The notes under the pieces were generated by a model. That model saw only the letters and a list, made by a program, of their open reading frames with translations, was not told the DNA's origin and did not search any database. A DNA stretch of 64,000 nucleotides from Phallusia mammillata (Eukaryota > Chordata > Ascidiacea > Phlebobranchia > Ascidiidae): NCBI GenBank assembly GCA_003260075.1, contig QLIY01000197.1, forward strand, positions 65,393 through 129,392, read 5' to 3'. Numbering within the stretch: position 1 is the stretch's first letter; every line of letters begins with the position of its first letter. Below, piece after piece: positions 47,732 to 61,900 of this stretch. Position numbers and translations under genes: made by a program.

Positions 47732-49868
47732 CATTTGCATTTCCTTGTTATGCGTCGCTATGGTTTATAAGTGACATAGACAAACAACAAAATAAACACG
47801 GGCCCACAGTTTGTCAAATCACTTTGCAAATGCGAAACACTTTCTTGCCGTTTCGTAAAATTAGAACCTTGTGTTTATTTTACCAGCAAGTCATATGTAC
47901 GAGTCGAAAAGACAATTCTAAACAAACGTTTTTCTGTCGTGTGCCGGGATTATCACATTTCTTGGTAAACACTTTCAGGGGGGTCAACTTTCCCCCTTTC
48001 GGCCTATCCTTGTTACATCATTATCAGGGGGAGATCAAATTTTGCATAATCTTCGTACAGAGAACTGTTTTCTTAAGAATATCCAGTTGCAGGTGTAACG
48101 AAGTTTGGAGTCTTAGTTAATGTTAATGAACCATTTTGTGCATAAGATTTTTACAATAAACATAACTTACGATCGATTTTTTTACAGAAGTAAAATATAG
48201 ATTTTCCTGTTTCTAAAACACAGGCAATATCTGTCAAGTTGCTGCATAATTTGTAACATTTCCAAAAAAAATAAGGTTATCAAAGCAGTCAATTCAGTTA
48301 CAAAATTGTTAACTTTAATAAATAAATATCAGGTCTAAAAAAATACCAAATGTTACATTTATAAGTCATATCACGTAGAGTTCCTTCTCGAGAAATTCTC
48401 GAGAAATCTCGAAAAAATCGAGTCGAGATTCTCGAAAAATAAATAAAAATTTCTTGAGAAAAAACACGTCACAAAAAGTAAATGCGACACCTCATCACCA
48501 TCTATAACAGTCGCTTCGTTTTGGGTTGATTTGCTAGCGAATCACTACTTGCGATCGCTACTAGAAGCGAAAAAACGTACTATTTTTTTTTGTTACAAAC
48601 TCGCCTTAAATAAAAATTTCGAGACTCTCGAGATTCTCGAGAAATGGATTTTTAATTTCTCGTTTCTCGAAAAACGAAAAAGTCGAGAAATAGAGTAACC
48701 CTAGTTATATGTCACGAATACAAAATGTCCATGGTCAAATAAATTATTTTCAAGCACCAAATCCTATTGCAAACAATTGAATACAGTGATGATCGACAAG
48801 CAAGCGGTTTGTTTACAGCAGAAGACTTGTTTATTCATTTCACAACAAACTCGCTGCGCATTGTCCGGTCATTACTCTGGTGTACCTTGACAGCTATTAG
48901 AAGTTTACGATCGTGGATTAGGGCCCTTAATAGGGGCGGTGTGCGTTGCTCCCAATCTCTTTCGTCCTTTTTCCCCTCAAGGGAATCTTTGCTGCGCCGT
49001 TTTTTGCCTTCTAGCATCGGAAGGTAAATGTTTTGCTGCGAACTATTGATGAGAATCTGTTACAATCTTAAAAGGTTGAATTCACTGTAGTTGTTGTAGT
49101 CAGAAAAAGCATGAGTTAGAAAAAAGGTGTTTATGTTTGTAAACCGAAAATCGTGAGTAAAAAGTGTTGTAAGCTTTTGCAACTAAAGAAAATTGAAAAA
49201 TATAAAATACGCTTGGTTATATACCCCATTATTAAGTCACAACAGCCGTTATTAGTTATAGAACGTTTGAATTGTTTCAAGCTTCACAGCACACCTAAAG
49301 GAATTTGGCAAATAAAAAAAGTTATAATCAGGCCAGAGATTACTGTTTAACCGTAGTTTAGCAAACTTTTAGTGACAGTTATTGAAATTTTCATTGTTTT
49401 AGAAGTGCATATAAAGGGCAGTGAAATACCTTCAAATTATAAACAATAACTTATGTTTGTTTCTTGGTATCGTGTTATTTGATGTTTATCAGAGTCGCAC
49501 AAACATGCAGTTGACGCAATCAGTACCTATAACGTGACACAGACTTTAGGAGATAAACTGTAATCGCCAAGTTTGCTTGCAAACGTTTTAAACATCACTG
49601 TTGTGAAGGCTTTTAATTAAATCCATTTTTACAATTGCATACTACAGGTTTATGTCCTAAAATTGTGTTGTTTAAAATAATGTGCTCAAAAAAGCTGAAT
49701 AGTGTGTTTGAAAATTGCTTAGTCAAATTTATATTGTTTTATTGTACAGCAAACAAGAATATGATTAACACTATTTTTCAAACACTTTATCTCTGATTAC
49801 CAATATCGCAATTTTGGATTATCAATTACGAAGGCCAAGGGAATTTCCAGTGACATATACCAAGAGCG
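47732..49868. other. Intergenic upstream of the ZP-domain gene
   Basis: Holds the CTCGAG-rich palindromic repeat at 48375-48702. The open frame at 48767-49027 is Arg/Ser/Leu-rich with no family signature; I do not call it a gene. Confidence 0.5.
48375..48702. repeat. CTCGAGA-rich inverted repeat
   Basis: Multiple TTCTCGAGAAAT and its complements at both ends, opening TAGAGTTCCTTCTCGAG and closing GAGTAACCCTAG. Likely a degenerate DNA element. Confidence 0.65.
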
Positions 49869-49935
49869 ATGAAGGTTTTCATTATCTTGTCTTTGATGCT
49901 TGCAACAACATTTCATCTGTCAAGCAGTTTGCGAG
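49869..49935 (+). CDS. ZP-domain gene exon 1: signal peptide
   Basis: MKVFIILSLMLATTFHLSSS then LR; hydrophobic core and small residues before the expected cut. Donor G|GTGGAC chosen because phase 1 fits exon 2; the frame otherwise stops at about 49998. Confidence 0.75.
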
Positions 49936-52900
49936 GTGGACTGGCCGATTACACTAGATTGCACTTTAATGATTCTCCTTTGCCCCTAGGCGTCTAATGG
50001 GCGGTACTATATGCTGAAAAATGTTGAGCCAACAAAGTGTAAATTTAGTGTTTTGCTGCTGCTGGTTAGGGGCATGAATACTACCAAAGTCAAACATATT
50101 AAATTTAGTTTTTAAGGATTTGTAGGTCTATGTGCATCACAATTGTCTTGCAATGTTTCAAAAATGAATAAATACGCAATATTATAAGCCGCATTATCAA
50201 GTCACAATGGCCACTATTTGTTATCGAACGATTTTGTTGTCTCATTAGACAATTAGACACAGTTACATGTTTTTAATCCCTGCTCCCCTTACCACTACAA
50301 GGCGACGTCTTGATAACTGTTAATCAGCATATTTTGACAAGACGTGAACTTCAATCCTTCTTTTGTCCGTAATCTTGTAATCTTCCTAGGAAGTCTTTAA
50401 GAGATTATGTTTTTCTATGGCAATAACAGGACATGATTTTGAACTGGTTTGGTTCATAAACTTTATATTAAAGCTTTAAACTCGACAATTGTGACTTAGT
50501 TATGTATGTTTAACTTGATATTTTACCACTAATGCTGTTTAAGCAGTTGCAAGGTGTAAAAGCCAATATTTTTGTTATTTTAAGGTTTTATCTCGCATTT
50601 TTTCTCAGAAACGTGCAGATATGCAATCTACTCCAACTCCATTATTCCAAAGTTTATCAGCAGAAATAACACAACCATTTTACTGGACAACTTGAACACT
50701 GCAAAAGATATTTGTGATTCAATGGGCGATGAATGCTCGGTGGGTGGTGTTTTGTGCTAAATTGAAACCCGAACCCCAAACTTTATTAAAATATAGCCCT
50801 AATTCGGCCAAAACTTAGATTTATAACGGTACAATTGCGACACAAAAGTGAGCTAGTGTCAAAACTCGACCGGGGGGGGGGAAAATTTAGTTTTTAGGGC
50901 ACATGTTTTGACAATATACAAAATGTTATTGCACAATAAAAAATATCCTAATTTCTCTTGATACAGCGCCGTATGTTTAATGTATTTAATATAACATACA
51001 AAAAGTTTCACAGTACGCCAGGCTCATTGAAGGCGCCATACCGAGTACAAAAAGTTTATGCATACATTTAAGAAATGCTCTAATTTTCCTTTACACAATG
51101 ATGTACTTTGAATGAATTTAACACAAACGAATGCATTGTACGTCTATGTGCATCACAATTATCTAGCAATGTTTCAAAAATGAATAAAATACGCAATATT
51201 ATAAGCCGCATTATCAAGTCACAATGGCCGCTATTTGTTATCGAACGATTTTGTTGTCTCATTAGAGATTAGACAATTAGACACAGTTACATGTTTTTAA
51301 TCCCTGCTCCCCTTACCACTTGTATGGTGACGTGTTGATAACTGTTAATCAGCATATTTTGACAAGACGTGAACTTTAATCCTGCTTTTGTCCGTAATCT
51401 CTTCCTAGGAAGTCTTTAAGAGATGATGTTTTTCTATGGCAATAACAGGACATGATTTTGAACTGGTTTGGTTCATAAACTTACATATACTTTATATTAA
51501 AGCTTTAAACTGGACAATCGTGAGGTGTAAAAACCAATATTTTTAAACCAATACTCATTTTTTTTCCAGAAACGTGCAGATATGCAATCTACCCCAACTC
51601 CATTATTCCAAAGTTCATCAGCAGAAGTAACACAACCATTTTGCTGGACAACCTGAACACTGCAAAAGATATTTGTGATTCAATGGGCGATGAATGCTCG
51701 GTGGGTGGTGTTTTGTGCTAAATTGTAAGGGGGGCTACATTGGAACCCGAACCCCAAACTTTATTAAAATATAGCCCAAATTAGGTCAAAAGTTAGATTT
51801 ATAACGGTATAATTGCGACACAAAAGTGAGCTAGTGTCAAAACTCGACCAGATTAACAACTTTGGTTTTATGCGTGTAACCTGATATTAAAGCGTTTTTT
51901 TTATGTAAATTATACTCAATATTTTTTATATCGTTTTTAAGTACTTTACAATGCCACAAAACCCCCAAAGTATTATTCATTATGTTTTTAGCGCGTTTTA
52001 TGACGTAAGCAATAAAACGAAAAAACAGATAAGAGCCCCTTTGCGTTAAATGATCATTTTGTAGGTCATTGTTAAGCTATTTTGACCACTGGCATTACTT
52101 GGGAATTTCAAATTTCAAATTTACCCGATCCTAAACTGCATAAACTGTTGGGGGGGGGGGGTACACTCTGAAACAGGTTATGATCAGATATGATATATCA
52201 TTGCTTAGCTCAACAATTTTCATTTCGTTTTTAAGTACTTTACAATGCCACAAATAAGTGTTATTCATTATGTCCTTAGCGCGTTGTATGACGTAAGCGT
52301 TAAATGATCGTTTTGTAGGTCATTGTTAAGCTTTTTTGACCACTGGCATTACTTGGGAATTTCAAATTTACCCGATCCTAAACTGCATAAAATGTTGAAA
52401 AATACAATAAAGAGTGTAAAGTTTTACTTAAAATCTGAAGACAAGTCGACAAATATATTAGACCAAAACTGCGCGCGCGTGAACAGGTATTGAAGAACTT
52501 GTCAAAAGACGGAGTAGTTTTGACTTTACTGTAATCGCTAATTTTACGCTTGTTAGAGGAAATGTAAACGAATAAATAACACCAATTACAAACAGGAGTT
52601 GGGCCGCAGTTTGACAACGGGATTACACGTTGTTTCGCGTCTGTGTTTAGACTGGGGGGGGGGACAATAAAGAGTGTAAAGTTTTACTTAAAATCTTAAG
52701 ACAAGTCGACAAATATATTAGAACAAAACTGGGCCTGAACAGGTATTAAAGAACTTGTCAAAAGACGGAGTTGTTTTGACTTGACTGTAATCGTTAATTT
52801 TACGCTTGTTAAAGGAAATGTAAATAAATAAATGACACCAATTACAAACGGGAGTTGGGCTGCAGTTTGACAACGGGATTACACGTTGTTTCGCGTCTGT

Positions 52901-55900
52901 GTTTAGACTACCACAATCCACGATTCTGTTTCGGTTGCAAAAGGGTTTAAGACACTTCTATGGTTAAAACTGGCCGTTGGAAATTACCGAGAAAAACATA
53001 ACAGAAAGTAAACAGTTTGTCCAAAAACATTTTACGATTGTATGCTGCATACTTTTAAGCCAGGGATCGGCAACCTTTTTTTACTGCAGACCGTTCTTGA
53101 ATCTGATGGTCGCGGACCGGCACTTGCCGACCACTGGTTTAAGCGAAGCGATAAAAAACGACATCTATCGTTTGATGTTACTGTTAGTTTAAACTTATGA
53201 ACAGTATTTCACGCAATTGTTTTTAAGCCCTAAGTCTTTTGCTATTTTTCTTCTTTTAGCGCAAATCACGCTTAGATCTCAATATTGAATAAGGTCACAT
53301 ATCCAACTGACAGATAAAAGCGCCATCTTTTATTGCAAACCTTTGGGCAGCACACGAAGCTCATTCATCTTAACTGACGAAATTTTGACACCAATTCCAA
53401 CACCCTCAATTTAGCATTTATTTTCTAGTTTGTAAACCTGTCTGACATTGCAACTACCAGTACCAGCGTAATTTCCGCCCCTTATGTTTGCATTTTTCAG
53501 ATTTAAGGTGTGTGCAATTGTTCACATATATTGAGTTCAGTGCAAAATTGTGACAGTGCTATAAACAATAAGATTATTTGCATTCGAACTATATTATTCT
53601 TTTTTCAAAAAAATATTGGCACGTCTATTACGCTAATGGCGTGCTAATTGACAAAGTAGAATAAAACTTTTATCATACAATACTATGAGTTGATCTGTGG
53701 TTGCAAAAAGGTTTTCATGGCCGATTGCTGGTTGATAAGCCGGTTAACTATTTGTAAAATGTATTCAATAAATGCAAAGTTTTTCTGACTTTCCTTGTTC
53801 TATTCTAGGGTGTTGTATCTGCAACCAAACTCATGAACCGAGTGTATGCGCTTGCAACCGGTTCAGAATTGGTTTACACTACAAAAACCATCACTTGGAG
53901 GCGCCAGTGCACGGGAGATTGTTCATTTCGACTTGCAACTGGTGCAGACCGAACGAAGAAGTATTACAGAAAGTTATGCAGCAATTGTAAGTCTAAGCAT
54001 GACTTTTTTATTTGATGTTTCATTTTGTTTGTGATAATGCACCATCTTAGCGTATTAATGAAATAGTTGATCAACATACTATTTGAATAAGACCCTGAGG
54101 ACACCGTTTTAGCTGAAATATATGTGCCTATTTTATCAGGCAAATCAAATTATTAGTGACTCACAAACGTATTTTACATAATTTTGTTGTTTTTATATAC
54201 CACTAACACATTAAAATTTTAAACAGGGGCGCTTAAATGTAATTTTACCAATGTTTTGTTCAAATGTTAGTTTATTGAAAGCATGCGGTAACTTTATTAA
54301 AAAATGTTCCTAATGAAAATTTTTTGATTTATAGTTTTAGTGATTGATGCCGCAAAAATTAAACTAATTCAACTGAAACGTTCAACTGAACGTACTATTG
54401 CAAATATCATTTACCGTAAAAACAAATTTATTGTCTACAGATCGTTCTCGGACGCTGAATTGGATGCAGTGGTCTGGTTGGAGCAAGTGTTCGCCCGCTT
54501 GTGGTAGCGTGGGGCGCCAAAGCAGATTCCGTCAATGTTTACCATCTGCAAGTTCGCCTACCTGTTCAGGGAGTCGATATCAAAGAAGGAATTGTAATTA
54601 CGCCAAAAAATGCCCAAGAACCTTATCCGACGTCTACGGTAAAAATAAGTTGCATTTTACAAAGCACAAACTTTCTTTGAACTTTTTTTGAATTTTTAGC
54701 CTGCAAAGGGCCACGAAATAACATGTTTATCAGTGTGTTGTGGCACATGCTTAAAACGTGACGATTTATTGCCCTATAATCATTGTTATTTTGCGTCCTA
54801 AAATCACAAAATATATCCGAAACAGTAACATGTTATTTCTTAATATATTGGCTCGTTTATATCTTGTTAGAATTTTTCTGTGTTTTCTTTAGCGGGCATC
54901 CAAGGGCCCCAGGGGTTTGACGTGTCGGGGAATACCCCAATTTATCGGTCTTGCATCATGGTAAAGCCTCAGGATCGAAAACCGTGCGGAACACAGGAGT
55001 TTGTCACAGAGTAAGCCCAATATATTTAAAGTCCGTCTCTGTACCGATTATCGGGTTTATATACTAAATGAATTCGAAACACATTTGGGCTTTGCCAGTT
55101 TTTGCCAGTTATCTGTTAATTTCAACTGGTTAACCTCCAGTTGTTTAACACATAAACCAAAATGTTTTTGAGTGAAAAACGGTCATCACATTTTTTAACT
55201 GATGCTGTTAACCATTTTTTTAACTCTTGATCTCTTTTCCCCTTTCAACAAAGCTAAGTTTCTTTTGCAGATCGCAATTTTAGTGACCCTTATATTGTCA
55301 AGTTTTTGTGTTGACATGACAAGCGGGTAAAGGCATTCAAAGAAATAAATGGAGGCGAAATTCCGACTTTAAATCTTTCCAAAACGTTTTTTTAAATCCC
55401 AACATATTTAACTTAACCCAATAGTAAATTATATTTCTTCAATTTGCTCCGGTGAACATATGCCAGGAAAAATTGTCCAATAACAAAACGCGAACACTAT
55501 ATGTGAATTTCGATACACTGTTTCTTATTATGTTGTGTATCTCAGAGAGCAGTGTAAAAGGTTTGGATGTTGCTTTGATCCTTACGCCAACGGAAGTGAT
55601 GTCACCACAGCAGCTGATCACAAACAGGCGTGTTTCCAGGCAACCAACTATCTTACATCAGGTAGAGATTAATTTTATGAAACAAAACTATGACCTCAAA
55701 GTATACAAAAGGCTGTTTATTATCCACTGGGTTTACTTTTGCAAAAACTATCACTGCAAATATATAATACTTTAAATATTTTATTTTTAAGTCATGGTTA
55801 GACCTTTAAAATCTCTAGCAATACTATTTTCTGTTTTTTTGCTATTGATAAAATGTACACGGTATTCCCAAAACTCACAGTAATAAAGCAAGTCTTGTTG

Positions 55901-58900
55901 TTTATCGAATTCACACGTGTTCAGGCTTGCTTGGTTGGACTACCTGGAGTCCTTGGACGGTTTGCTCCAAGTCGTGTCGAAATGGAACTCGAATTCGAAG
56001 TCGTGTATGTACAGGAGGGTTGACTGGTTCCTTGTTATGTCCAGGACCTGACAGTCTAGTCGAAGTAAGTCTTTATAACTTAATACACTTTATTGGAGTC
56101 GTGTGAATGACGAACATGTGCACCTAGAGCAGTGGCTCCCAAACGTTTTTCTTTTAAGGCGCATTTTAGAAAAAACAAAAATTATTTGGCGCACTTCGAA
56201 CATTTGAATAATTTTTTTAGCTGACAAAGGCACTAACTATGAGGTCATAAAGTCGCTAAACAGGTCACTCTCATAGTTTAATAGCCTAGTTGAACATCTC
56301 AGAGACGTGGAGCATGTTGGCCTAGTGGTCTAAGCACCTGGTACTACTACTCTACTTGATTGATTTTAATTTCAATATTTTTTGCGGCACACCTAATGAC
56401 ATCTCGAGGCACACAAGTGTGCCGCGGCGCATAGTTTGGAAACCACTGACCTAGAGGCAAACAAGAGGGGTATTTTTTCGTCTTGGAGTTCCGAAAAAAT
56501 AAACTTTATATATTATTAGTTTCTACTAATCAACTTATATGTGTTAAACCAAACATGATATTGTTTTAAATTCGTTACGATTTTCCATTCTTTAAACGTT
56601 CTTTTTGGTGAATCAAACAAACTATACTGATTTTTCAATGAAAAATTGAATTCTAAAAATGGCCATATTTATAGGCAGTGGCGGGATTCAAATTGTTTGT
56701 TAGCCGGTTCTATCACAAAAGTCATATTTTTCAGTCGGTTCTGATACAAAAAGTCCATTAACAGTAACCAGTAATGCTAACTGGTTCGCTGATCACATTA
56801 AATTTCGTGTGACGGTTCTATAAAACCGGTGCGAACAGGCTGAATCCCACCACTGTTTATAGGCAATGAGATTTGGCATGACACAACTTACAAATACCGA
56901 CTTTTGTATTTTCGCATCCTTGTCAAAAAATCAGATATCACAATAGTCTGATGTTGATAAAATCGAAAATTATCTTGATTTTCAGTCGTGCACTCTAGGC
57001 ACGTGTCCTTGTGACGTCAATCCATGTAAGAATGGGGGTTCGTGCACCCCCGATGGCAATCTGGCGAGAGGATACCGTTGTTCGTGCAATCCAAACTTTG
57101 TTGGACGTCACTGTGATTTCAGTAAGTCAAAAATAATATTTTTATGCTTCCTAATACTATATTTTCTGAAATATTTATCTGACTAAAGTTGAAAAAGGAT
57201 CTGTCTGGGGCTTTGTTGCAATAAAACCTTTGTCATAAAATTGGTTTGACACAAAAATAAAAATATTGGCATATAGGCTACTTTTATGTCAGACGTATCG
57301 GCTAATGCTCTTGCTATTATTATTAAACTACTTTTTTGAAACTTTGATTTATAATAAAGTACCGTTGAACGTTATGTTTTATTCGTATCCTTGGGACATA
57401 AAAAAGATTTTATCTAAAACATAACTGTAAGAGCGCTGGTGTTTTTAGAATATATCGCATAGTACAAAAAACGTTAAAATAAGTTAAAATAAAAAAACCA
57501 TTACACTTACATTCCAGCTCCCCCTACATTTTGTGCATTCTCATGCAAGAAACAAAAGTTCTATAGACTCCTCGGTAAATATTATTTATTTTCGAAGGTC
57601 GCCCATCGCTATCCTGCGGTAACGACTCAATCACAATCGCTTTCGACCGGCGAATTATTCCCGACGAGGGGCTGGTTGACGATGTGAAGTTGATCCACTT
57701 TCAGGGCTACGAGTCGTCTTTATGTTACGCTCAAATCAGCCAGGATAAAACGCAATACGTGCTCTCTATACCGCCACCTATCGATCGCAGTTGTGGCTCA
57801 ACAATTAACGTAAGTGAGAGGTGTAAAAAATGTGCAGTATTTGTGTATTTTTGTTGCAAAAAATATGAGTTTGGACAAAATGTTTTCGTATTTCGTGTTT
57901 CAAAAATGCCAGTCATTTTGAAACACTGGGTCAATTGTACAATCCTACGTTAATGACGTCACAAAATCTTGAAAATACGTCACAACATAGTCGAGGACAT
58001 ATGTTGACGTCATGTCTTTGTTTACAAAAATAAATGTGGTAAAGAAAGTAGTAATGTCACTTTTAATTAACAACCATATGGTATTTTCCTTGGCAGGAAA
58101 CTTGTTTCATCGCTTTAACAAAATTTAATCCACAATCTGCCATTGTTAGGTCACAGGGGAAGAGTACTCAATACGTAACAAAGTGATGTGGCGTCAAACA
58201 CATGGAGTGACGTCATCGACTGTAATACTTCTCGATTTGAAGTGTGTTTACAACAAGCAGCTCAATATGACCACTGGACTGGGATTTGGAATCAATCCTG
58301 TAACAAGGTTATCCACGATTTCCAATCGATAGTTTGACCTTTTTGTACATACATTTCTGCATGTGTGCATTTTAGCTTAGAGACCAAAATGGCGTTAAAA
58401 CCAAACAGTTATAGCAAAAACAGCAACAAAATTCCTTCAAAAGCCTATGAAGTGTTCTAGTACAACTACAAAAAAAATTACAAGTAAAAATACATTCATA
58501 ACATTAGCAAAGTCTGTAAACTTTTTCCATATTGATTTCATGCGTTTTGTGTCCATTTTACAAGGGAAAGTTAGTGAAACCTTTTGGGTTATTACCTTTT
58601 TACTCTCTGTTCTTGTAGGACTTTAGCATCCAGAACAGGATTCAGCACATTTACTGTGGACATGACCTTGTACAGAGATAAAGACTTTTTACCTTCACAA
58701 CTTCTTTCTGGTCCAACAAGAATAGCTGAAGGTTTGTGAAGTCTTATCATGGATAGTTTTGTTAAACTGCTTGACTGGCTTGGACTACAAAATGATATTT
58801 AACAAATATTAAAGCATAAGAAATGTACAGTTTTCACATTTTAGAAGTGTTTTTCATAATTGCATTTTGAGTTTTCACACATTAAATTATCTGTTTTCTG

Positions 58901-61900
58901 CGTTTAGGTGAAATCCTGTATGTGTCTGTGGACATGGTAGCAATTTCCATTGTTGATCAGCAGAACGAGGTGATTGTTCTCGACCATTGTTACGCAACAG
59001 ACACAACTGACAAACGCACGCCGATATACGACTTCATACTAGACAGGTAATAGTCCTTGTGCTAAAATCGTTTTGATTATAGATCATGTTATCTTTAAAT
59101 GGAATAAAAATATCTGATTAGATATATACTTTTTAAAGTTGTGGTCACACTTGACTTAAGGAACTTAATTTGAGTCATTTATGTAATATATTGCAGTCAA
59201 GATATGTTTTTGACATTATGACGTCACACAGGTGTTCGACAAATCCCGCTTTTACAACGATTTTGGAGAACGGAGTTTCTACTAGTGGCCGATGGGGTTT
59301 CAGAGTTTTTGAATGGGCTCTGCAGTCAGAAACAGACGACATATTTATTATGTGCAAGTAAGACCTAATACTTGGACTACTTTATCGTTTCCTTTTTTCA
59401 TGGGGAAACTTTTTAAAGCATTATCTATTTATTATAGGTTTCTGATGGATAATGGTGTTTTCGATGTGTTATTACAGTGGTGTCTAAAAGTGATAGTTTA
59501 ATCGGAAAGGAATACACTTTTAGTGACTTAAATCATAGTGTTAAGGCAAGGCCTATTCAAGGCGCAAAACCGAATCACCTGATCACCAAACATTCTACAT
59601 GGCATAGGTTGGAAAAATCCAACCTGCGGGGGTTTCGAACTCACGACAGGAGCTTTATCTGGGTTCTCATGCCAGCTTAATAGAGGATCGCCAGTTCGAC
59701 CATTAATCATTTTGGGCGAACATACAGTAACGGCCGGTCTGCTTCGGCTGATCCTAGCATTGAATTTATTTTAATTTAAATGACTTAAAACTACACTTAC
59801 CGACAAAATTAATGCACTGTCGTACAGGCTTGTTATATACACTTGATTCCAAGGCAGTTCAAATCGTTACCGGCCAAAATGCTACGCTTTCAACCCAACT
59901 AATTTTAACTTAAAATGACTTTGTTCCTTACCAGGGCTCACGTATGCGACACTGCATTTGAAAACTGCGTCCCCTCCTGTCGAGATGGTTCTACTACCAC
60001 TCAACCGCCAGATGGCACTACCGAGGGACTTACGGAGGGTGAAACAAATATGTTCGAAGAACTTTTGCAGTCCCTGAACCTCGGCAACGCTACAGCACTG
60101 CCTAGTGGAAGCAGAAGAAAGAGAAGTTTGGCTATGTTTAAGGTTGGTGGGCAGAAATTCTTTTTCTTTGCGAAACAAATGTACGTTAACCACATCTCTA
60201 GCAAAAACATCAAAAAGCAAATATAAGCGAAATTATAAGTGGATTTTTACAGAAAAATATGTAAATAAAGTGGCTCACAATGTAACCCTGTAATATACAC
60301 TATTGTTGATCCACTAAAAATAACCTAAGTCACGAATCAAACAACTAATAAATGACATACTAAAGTGAAGATTTCAGTACACTGAATTCAGTCTGTGTTT
60401 TTGTTTAAGCAATGTCATACGTAACAAAATCGATTTAGCTAATAAATGGCATCCTCGGTTCTTTTTCAATTTTTTGTATATAACATTGCTTAAAGAAAAA
60501 CTCTTGAGTGTACTGAAAGTTTCAGTTTAGTACATATTAACCGCAACTGGAATCGTCGGTAATAAGCTTGCGTTGGTTAAGGAAGATTTCTGTATAAGCA
60601 CAGTTTTTTTTATAACTATTAAATTACTACCAAGCAAATCAGACACCGTAACCTCATTGAGGGCATATGAACCTAACCGTCACATACAAATGCCTGAATA
60701 ATCTTGTGTCTTAACACGCTAAATGACGTGTCATTTGATGGGGTCGAGTTACCCCAGCTCTCGTGAAACTCGCTACTTTGAATGACGCATCTACACTACG
60801 TAATCTATGACGTCATAGTATTCGCACAATTGTAATTATCCACTTCTGCGCTGTAATAGATTTTAAACCAGATGCAATCCGTTAAAGTAAACTATAAGTT
60901 TTACACTTTCACAACGTAATATATGACGTCATGAAAGATCACAGTGTTGTTATAATACACTTCTGTGTAATGATAGCCTTTAAACCAAGTTTAAATAGTT
61001 AAATATTAATTTTAGTCCTGCATTAAGTTTAAACTTTTGTATTGGTACCAGTTATAAACTTTGAACTAAAACGTCTATACGTGTTATTTTCATTCTTGTT
61101 GCTATTTTAGGCATGTCATCTGATGTATTTGTGCTATATATATACTCTTTTTAATTTAAAATTTCTATATTTGTTTCAAATAGGAGGATGGACGTCACTC
61201 AAAGACAGACCAAGGCCAAGACGAAGACATACCGTCACATGATTCATATCACGTGACAGTGTCTAAACGAATCACCGTCGTCACTCCTCGCGCGTCGTGT
61301 AAGTTTACTTGGGGCCAATTTCAGGCCACTGACCAAATTTGTTGCATTACGAAAAATGAACTAATATATTTATACTTCGTTATGTCATTTCTCGCGAACT
61401 TGGTGGATGCATAATTCGGAATTATGTAATCAAGTTGTCAAATGCATGTGTTTTGATATTTAGAACACTGGAAAAGGAGTGACTATAGCCTATGTCACTT
61501 AGGCAAACAAAAGAAGCGAAAAACAATAGGACGAATGTGTATTTTTTCTACCTTTTAAATGATTCCCTCTGGATAAACATTGGGATATTCGTTGCAGAGT
61601 TGCAAGTCGGGCCGGGCTTTTCGGGCCGGGTTCGGGTTCGGGTTCGGGCCGGGTTCGGGCTTAGGTATTTGTCAGAAAACGGGCTGAAAACGGGCCTGAT
61701 TTTTCGTTCCGTTCCCGCCATTATTTAGTAACAATTCTCTGGCTTTGACCTAAAGCCCATGGGCACCCTACTCTAAAACGTATTGTTTACCCTTTTGTCT
61801 ACTAATGTTAATTGTGTTTGTTGTCTTTTCTCTTTTTTTCTTTCTCATACTTTGTTACAAGGCTTTCGTGGATAGGCCTGTCAATCAAAGTTTCGGGCCT

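Noticed and set aside
48767..49027. 86-codon Arg/Ser/Leu-rich frame
   Set aside because: Overlapped by an equally good frame on the minus strand, no splice context and no recognised motif.
43197..52663. G runs as G-quadruplex or telomere-like signals
   Set aside because: Lengths of exactly ten at duplicated junctions fit assembly filler better than biology.
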